Shown in pieces: positions 50,153-54,130 of a stretch of 54,130 nt of DNA (position 1 is its first letter; the number at the start of each line of letters is the position of its first letter). The position numbers and the translations under genes were made by a program. This stretch comes from Chitinophaga pinensis (GTDB lineage: Bacteria > Bacteroidota > Bacteroidia > Chitinophagales > Chitinophagaceae): assembly GCA_945865645.1 (NCBI GenBank), contig CAMBEI010000013.1, positions 1 through 54,130 of the forward strand, written 5' to 3'. The notes beneath the pieces are model-generated. The model worked only from the letters and a program-made list of their open reading frames with translations, was not told the origin of the DNA and ran no database searches.

Positions 50153-50917
50153 ATGAACCAAGAAGCACACGTAAAAAGCCACTTAGAGCACGGTATAAAT
50201 ACCATAGAATTTTTTCATCCGAAAAGCAATAGTTTACCCGGAAAAATATTAGAAGATCTTGCCCGTGAAATTCACTTTGCTGGAACACAAGATGATACTC
50301 GGGTGATTATTTTAAAAAGCGCTGGCGAAAAAAATTTTTGCTCCGGGGCCAGTTTTGACGAATTAATGGCCATTAAAGATGAAAAAGAAGGATTGATTTT
50401 TTTTAGTGGATTTGCTGATGTTATTAATGCTATGCGTACTTGTCCAAAATTTATCATTGGTAGAATACATGGTAAATGTGTTGGTGGTGGGGTTGGTTTG
50501 GCTGCGGCAGTTGATTATGCAATCGCTATAAATAAAGCAGATATAAAATTAAGTGAACTAGCTTTTGGTATTGGCCCTTTTGTTGTAGGCCCCGCGGTAG
50601 AAAGAAAAATAGGCATAGCAGCTTTCAATACATTAGCCATAGATGCAGCTAAGTGGCGCAGTTCTGACTGGGCTAAAAATAAAGGATTGTTTGCAGAAAT
50701 ACACGATAGTGTAGAATATATGGATGAAGCTATTTATAATTTATCCAACACGCTTGCCCATGCTAACCCGGTTGCTATGGCCGAAATGAAAAAAATATTC
50801 TGGAAAGGAACCGAACACTGGGATGAGTTACTAAAGGAAAGGGCAGTCATCAGTGGCAAACTGGTGTTGAGTGAATTTACCAGGAATGCGATCAATAAGT
50901 TTAGGTCTAAAGCTTGA
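50153..50917 (+). CDS. Enoyl-CoA hydratase/isomerase family protein
   Basis: From ATG 50153 the protein has 254 residues; an in-frame TTG at 50123 would add ten, less likely. The crotonase fold is clear: KNFCSGASFDEL, RIHGKCVGGGVGLAAAVDYAIA (oxyanion-hole glycine region) and LSELAFGIGPF with the catalytic-Glu position. It follows paaZ by 32 bases on the same strand, so it probably acts in the same phenylacetyl-CoA route as a PaaF- or PaaG-like enzyme. The exact step cannot be told from sequence. Confidence 0.88.
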   Translation: MNQEAHVKSHLEHGINTIEFFHPKSNSLPGKILEDLAREIHFAGTQDDTRVIILKSAGEKNFCSGASFDELMAIKDEKEGLIFFSGFADVINAMRTCPKFIIGRIHGKCVGGGVGLAAAVDYAIAINKADIKLSELAFGIGPFVVGPAVERKIGIAAFNTLAIDAAKWRSSDWAKNKGLFAEIHDSVEYMDEAIYNLSNTLAHANPVAMAEMKKIFWKGTEHWDELLKERAVISGKLVLSEFTRNAINKFRSKA

Positions 50918-50948
50918 TAAAATAAAAATCTTTAAGGACTCTTTCAGA

Positions 50949-51608
50949 TTATAAATTATCGTACTCAAAAATATCATCAATTTTGCTGCCTGCCGGCATA
51001 TCAAATACCGAGTTAATAATGCCATCTCTCAGGTCATACACCCAACCATGCAAATCAGGAGCCTGTCTGTTTTTCCAGGCTTTTTGAATAATAGAAGTCT
51101 TAGCTAAATTTAAAATCTGTTCTTTTACATTTACTTCTGTTAATAAATCCACCCGCGCATCTTCGTTATCAAGGGCATTAATTTCGTCTTTATATTGGCT
51201 ATATACATTTTTAATATTCCAGAGCCATTTATCTATTAATCCTAAGCTATGATTTGTTAGTGCGGCCCTTATACCACCACAGTTGTGATGGCCGCAAACA
51301 ATTACATGTTTTACTTTTAATACTTCCACCGCATATTGTAATACGCTTAATAAATTTAGATCTGTGTGGACTACTAAATTGGCTACATTCCGGTGTACAA
51401 AAATTTCTCCAGGATATGTGCCGGTTATTTTATCTGCAGGCACACGGCTATCACTACAGCCTATCCATAGTATTTCGGGGGTTTGAATTTCTATAAGGCG
51501 TTTAAAATAACCCGGATCTATGGCAATCATTTCTGCTGCCCATTCTTTATTGTCCTGCAAAATTTTTTCAAAAGGTTTCATTGTGGTAACAAATGTAGTG
51601 CCTGCCAT
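50949..51608 (-). CDS. Beta-class carbonic anhydrase
   Basis: The 219-residue protein has zinc ligands C51, H107 and C110 and the D53/R55 dyad (CSDSRVPADK and CGHHNCGG). It interconverts CO2 and bicarbonate in the cytoplasm. An alternative start at Met10 (MKPFEKIL) would remove a short non-conserved leader. It lies downstream of a DUF2490 gene and a DabB/NuoL-like subunit on the same strand. Dab systems pair such a subunit with a DUF2309 protein for CO2 or bicarbonate capture, so a carbonic anhydrase fits there functionally. Confidence 0.93.
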   Translation of the reverse strand: MAGTTFVTTMKPFEKILQDNKEWAAEMIAIDPGYFKRLIEIQTPEILWIGCSDSRVPADKITGTYPGEIFVHRNVANLVVHTDLNLLSVLQYAVEVLKVKHVIVCGHHNCGGIRAALTNHSLGLIDKWLWNIKNVYSQYKDEINALDNEDARVDLLTEVNVKEQILNLAKTSIIQKAWKNRQAPDLHGWVYDLRDGIINSVFDMPAGSKIDDIFEYDNL

Positions 51609-51697
51609 GAATAAAACAAAGTAAATTATACTGAAGTGGTAACAGTTTAAAAGGTTTAACTGAACCCGGGTTTAATAAAACATTATTAGTGAGGGAA

Positions 51698-52462
51698 TTA
51701 TTTTATAAAGTCAACAGTTACATGCGCGGCAATTAAAAAGCCATTATTGTATTGAAAAACAGGTTTATCGTTCACCCGTTTTCCCTGTTGTAAAACCTGG
51801 TTCAGGTATCCGGCTTCAAATTTCAGTTTTTGATTTAATTTATACCCCACTAAAAAAGCTAGTCGGTTTTGGTCAAAAATATTTACGCCTATATTTCCCC
51901 CCCCCCATCCAATAAATATTTCATCCAGTAACATAATACTCCACACATTTTTTCCCTGTTTATTTTTATTAAGCGGAAGTTCTGTTCTAATTCTGTAACG
52001 CATCCTATTCAAAAAAGTATAATCGGTTTCTTTTGATCCATTTTGTATCACTACTTTTCCTACAAATCTTTGTTCTAATGTAAACCTGTGAGAAATATCT
52101 ATTTCCCCGATGGGATATTTTATGACTACCTGTTCAAAAATGCGGTGTTCGGGGAAGGCTGTTGTTACAGGATAATCGCCATAAGGAAATGTTTCGGCAA
52201 AAGCATACCCGGCATTGATGCTAACATCCTTTCTTATTGCAAAATTTACCCCTGTACGTAACAACCCTTGTTGCCAACTCTTTAAACTATTTACCCTGCG
52301 CCATTGGTATTCGGTGTGTAATGAAATTTTATTTTTAAGTTTAAATACTCCCGTATAAACAAGCCATCCGATATTATTATGATCGGAAAGGCGTTGTTCC
52401 TGGCAAAAAGAAAGCTGACTATATAAGATCAGGGCAACCGGTAAAATTAATTTGAGGGGCAT
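51698..52462 (-). CDS. DUF2490 outer-membrane protein
   Basis: I place the start at ATG 52462 (MPLKLILPVALILY, signal peptide ending SFCQEQ), 254 residues. The open frame runs 35 codons further upstream into the dabB-like gene but without export features. Landmarks are WLVYTGVFKLKNKISLHTEYQWRR, RTGVNFAIRKDVSINAGYAF and a C-terminal VTVDFIK, typical of DUF2490 beta-barrel-like proteins that often accompany dab loci. A run of ten G (51906-51897 on the coding strand) encodes part of WGGGN and may be slippage-prone. Confidence 0.84.
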   Translation of the reverse strand: MPLKLILPVALILYSQLSFCQEQRLSDHNNIGWLVYTGVFKLKNKISLHTEYQWRRVNSLKSWQQGLLRTGVNFAIRKDVSINAGYAFAETFPYGDYPVTTAFPEHRIFEQVVIKYPIGEIDISHRFTLEQRFVGKVVIQNGSKETDYTFLNRMRYRIRTELPLNKNKQGKNVWSIMLLDEIFIGWGGGNIGVNIFDQNRLAFLVGYKLNQKLKFEAGYLNQVLQQGKRVNDKPVFQYNNGFLIAAHVTVDFIK

Positions 52463-52478
52463 ATTTTTTTTGCTTAAA

Positions 52479-54130
52479 CTAAGTTGATCTGTATGCGACT
52501 GGGTGATACAGTTTTTTATGTGGGCCAAAGAAAATGCGAAGCAATATCCTGAAAGCGGATAGTTCAATAAATATAAAACACAGTGCCATCAGAATAATCA
52601 ATGTTATTTGATCAGTTTGAATATAAGTAAAAAATACATCAATTCCTATAAAGGCAGCAGTCAATGGAAAGCCCAACATACCCATAGCTGAAACTAAAAA
52701 TAAAAAGCCTGTTGTGTTTTGTTCATAAACATACCCATGAAACTGTTTGAGTGAAATATCGTTATCAATTCTTTTTATTTTTTGCAAACAGTAATAACCC
52801 AGTAAAAAAGCGAGCAAAACACCGCTTACATAAAATATAATCTCCACCAGGTTAACATGAGGCGCGTTGAACAATACAGATGCCATGATAAAAAGATGAG
52901 CTGTTATCAAATATATCCATGCCTTTAATGCCGATTGCCGGAAAGAGAAAGCAAATAGTATAATTGCTAAAGCAATACTCATTAAAATAATTGGTAAAGC
53001 CCCGTTTAAAAATGGAATTACATACTGGTTTGAATATCCTAACACTAAAAGAACAATACCGGCAAAAGAAAGAATGCTCATGAAAATATTCGATTGCAGG
53101 AATTGTAACTTCTTTCCAATCAACTTAAAAGGACTCCACAAGTATTTAAACATGATAGTATCCAGGTTCCATTCTTTGATACCAAGCATATATATGGATG
53201 CTTTTAATTTCGAAATTACTTTTTGCGTTGGCTTGTTATAATGAAAAAGCTGGTGATGCACGAGGTAGTTGAGTACAGATGGTGAAACCAGTAACTGGTA
53301 AGTTCTTAAAAAGGCATTGCCGGCAAAATGTATCAGTACCAGCCAGTGAAATCCTAGCGCAACTTCAATAAACATCAATCCAATTTGTGCGGCTGAAGAG
53401 TAAGCAATTTGTGTTTTAACAGTTGGTTGTACTCTTGCGATCATAGTTGCCATTATTGCTGTTAAAGCCCCAATTACTATTATTACAATTTTTGCCCACA
53501 ACATATCTTCCCAAAATGGATGTGTGCGCAACAATAAAAAAACACCAATATGAACACTGAGCGAACCATAAAAAATAGCAGAAGAAGCAGTAGGTCCCTC
53601 CATTGCCCTTGGCAACCAGGTGGTAAAAGGGAATTGTGCAGATTTAATAGTGGCCGGCAATATAATCATGCAAACAATAAAGACAGCCATGCCTGTTTGA
53701 TTTGTTACGTTAGCCATTTCTTTTACTTCACCCAGTTGAGAAAAATTGATATTTTGGTGAGCGAGATGGTGCATCATCCACATGGCAAGCATCAATGCAA
53801 CATCACTGATGCGGTAATTGGAAACTACTTTGAAAGCATTTTTAACCGGTAAATACCTGCTACGATAAAAGGCAATTAGTATAAAGGAGCAAATGCCTTT
53901 TATTTCCCATCCAATGAAGAGTGTTTCAAAATTTCCGGCGAGGATTATAAAGTTATACGCTGTTGAAAATAATAATATTGTATTGAAAAATCTTTTGTAC
54001 CCTTCATCCCGGTGCATATAATATTTACTGAATGTTGCTACCAGGAAAAATAATAATGTTCCTATCATACTGAATACGGCTGTTATTTCATCATAATATA
54101 ATTGTATGGCAAAAACAAAATGATCAGTTT
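52479..54130 (-). CDS. DabB/NuoL-like proton-conducting membrane subunit, 5' end outside window
   Basis: At least 550 residues are visible. The frame stays open from the ATG at 54068 to the right edge (54130), reading HFVFAIQLYYDEITAVFS, which is the NuoL-type lead-in. So the gene is truncated at its 5' end here and 54068 is not the real start. Landmarks are FLFIGWEIKGICSF-like FETLFIGWEIKGICSFILI, QFPFTTWLPRAMEGPTASSA and KTQIAYSSAAQIGLMFIE, the antiporter-like half-channel residues. At least twelve membrane helices are present. With DUF2490 and the carbonic anhydrase it suggests an inorganic-carbon uptake locus; the expected DUF2309 (DabA) gene would be upstream of the window or elsewhere. 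Confidence 0.88.
   Translation of the reverse strand, partial: TDHFVFAIQLYYDEITAVFSMIGTLLFFLVATFSKYYMHRDEGYKRFFNTILLFSTAYNFIILAGNFETLFIGWEIKGICSFILIAFYRSRYLPVKNAFKVVSNYRISDVALMLAMWMMHHLAHQNINFSQLGEVKEMANVTNQTGMAVFIVCMIILPATIKSAQFPFTTWLPRAMEGPTASSAIFYGSLSVHIGVFLLLRTHPFWEDMLWAKIVIIVIGALTAIMATMIARVQPTVKTQIAYSSAAQIGLMFIEVALGFHWLVLIHFAGNAFLRTYQLLVSPSVLNYLVHHQLFHYNKPTQKVISKLKASIYMLGIKEWNLDTIMFKYLWSPFKLIGKKLQFLQSNIFMSILSFAGIVLLVLGYSNQYVIPFLNGALPIILMSIALAIILFAFSFRQSALKAWIYLITAHLFIMASVLFNAPHVNLVEIIFYVSGVLLAFLLGYYCLQKIKRIDNDISLKQFHGYVYEQNTTGFLFLVSAMGMLGFPLTAAFIGIDVFFTYIQTDQITLIILMALCFIFIELSAFRILLRIFFGPHKKLYHPVAYRST

Noticed and set aside
52463..52567. Upstream 35-codon extension of the DUF2490 gene
   Set aside because: It runs into the preceding dabB-like gene and hides the signal peptide that starts at 52462.

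Overview
The window is AT-rich chromosomal DNA from a Bacteroidota bacterium. I infer a member of the Chitinophagaceae or a close relative, but the family level is a guess. The phylum call rests on three things. Two secreted proteins end in the gliding-motility-type (type B) sorting domain of the type IX secretion system. Many genes have the phylum's promoter signature (TAnnTTTG, in three cases with TTG exactly 19 bases upstream). Several families are typical of the phylum (DUF2480, DUF3089, DUF3820, Ig_7/SprB-type repeat proteins). No phage, insertion sequence, CRISPR array or rRNA operon is visible.

Layout. 0-4.4 kb: an outer-membrane-type protein, then a kdsD-manC-aminotransferase operon (sugar-phosphate precursors for the envelope) behind a perfect promoter overlapped by an inverted repeat. 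4.6-7.2 kb: recQ and tRNA-Phe with its own promoter and terminator. 7.3-13.3 kb: a phosphotransferase/class-III aminotransferase fusion, a secreted protein, a large type IX-secreted protein and a DUF3820 gene. 13.5-17.7 kb: the most unusual block, a same-strand cluster of a small SET-domain protein, an ATP-grasp ligase, an ATP-grasp/SET fusion and an ABC-type membrane domain without ATPase. 17.8-24.1 kb: a second type IX cargo protein, a zinc-ribbon protein, ssb, a Pif1-like helicase with HRDC and helix-turn-helix tails, and DUF2480. 24.3-28.2 kb: a decaying stretch with a broken MTA/SAH nucleosidase, a PpiD/SurA-type chaperone, about 0.7 kb of very AT-rich repeat-bearing DNA and a nonsense-interrupted lipoprotein gene.

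28.2-34.7 kb: DUF3089 lipoprotein, chromate transporter, nadD, feoA, ybeY, two parS centromere sites, mnmG, a cupin isomerase and a structured small-RNA candidate. 34.8-41.4 kb: a DEAD-box helicase, an omega-amidase-like nitrilase, thiL and two glycosyltransferases. 41.4-47.9 kb: a tiny lipoprotein, a short ORF with two internal stops, an aminotransferase, a large Asp-box (VPS10/sortilin-like) secreted protein, lipoprotein MsrB and adenylate kinase. 48-54.1 kb: a paaZ/enoyl-CoA hydratase pair, then beta-carbonic anhydrase, a DUF2490 outer-membrane protein and a DabB/NuoL-like proton-conducting subunit that runs off the right edge, suggesting an inorganic-carbon uptake locus.

The best candidate for an undescribed system is the SET/ATP-grasp cluster: peptide-bond-type ligases genetically and physically joined to a methyltransferase fold, possibly making and modifying a small peptide-like product. 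The second is the chromosome-segregation signal: two parS sites beside mnmG, a few kilobases from an AT-rich repeat island, which together suggest the replication origin region. All coordinates come from reading the sequence; family names are from recognition of motifs, not from a database search.
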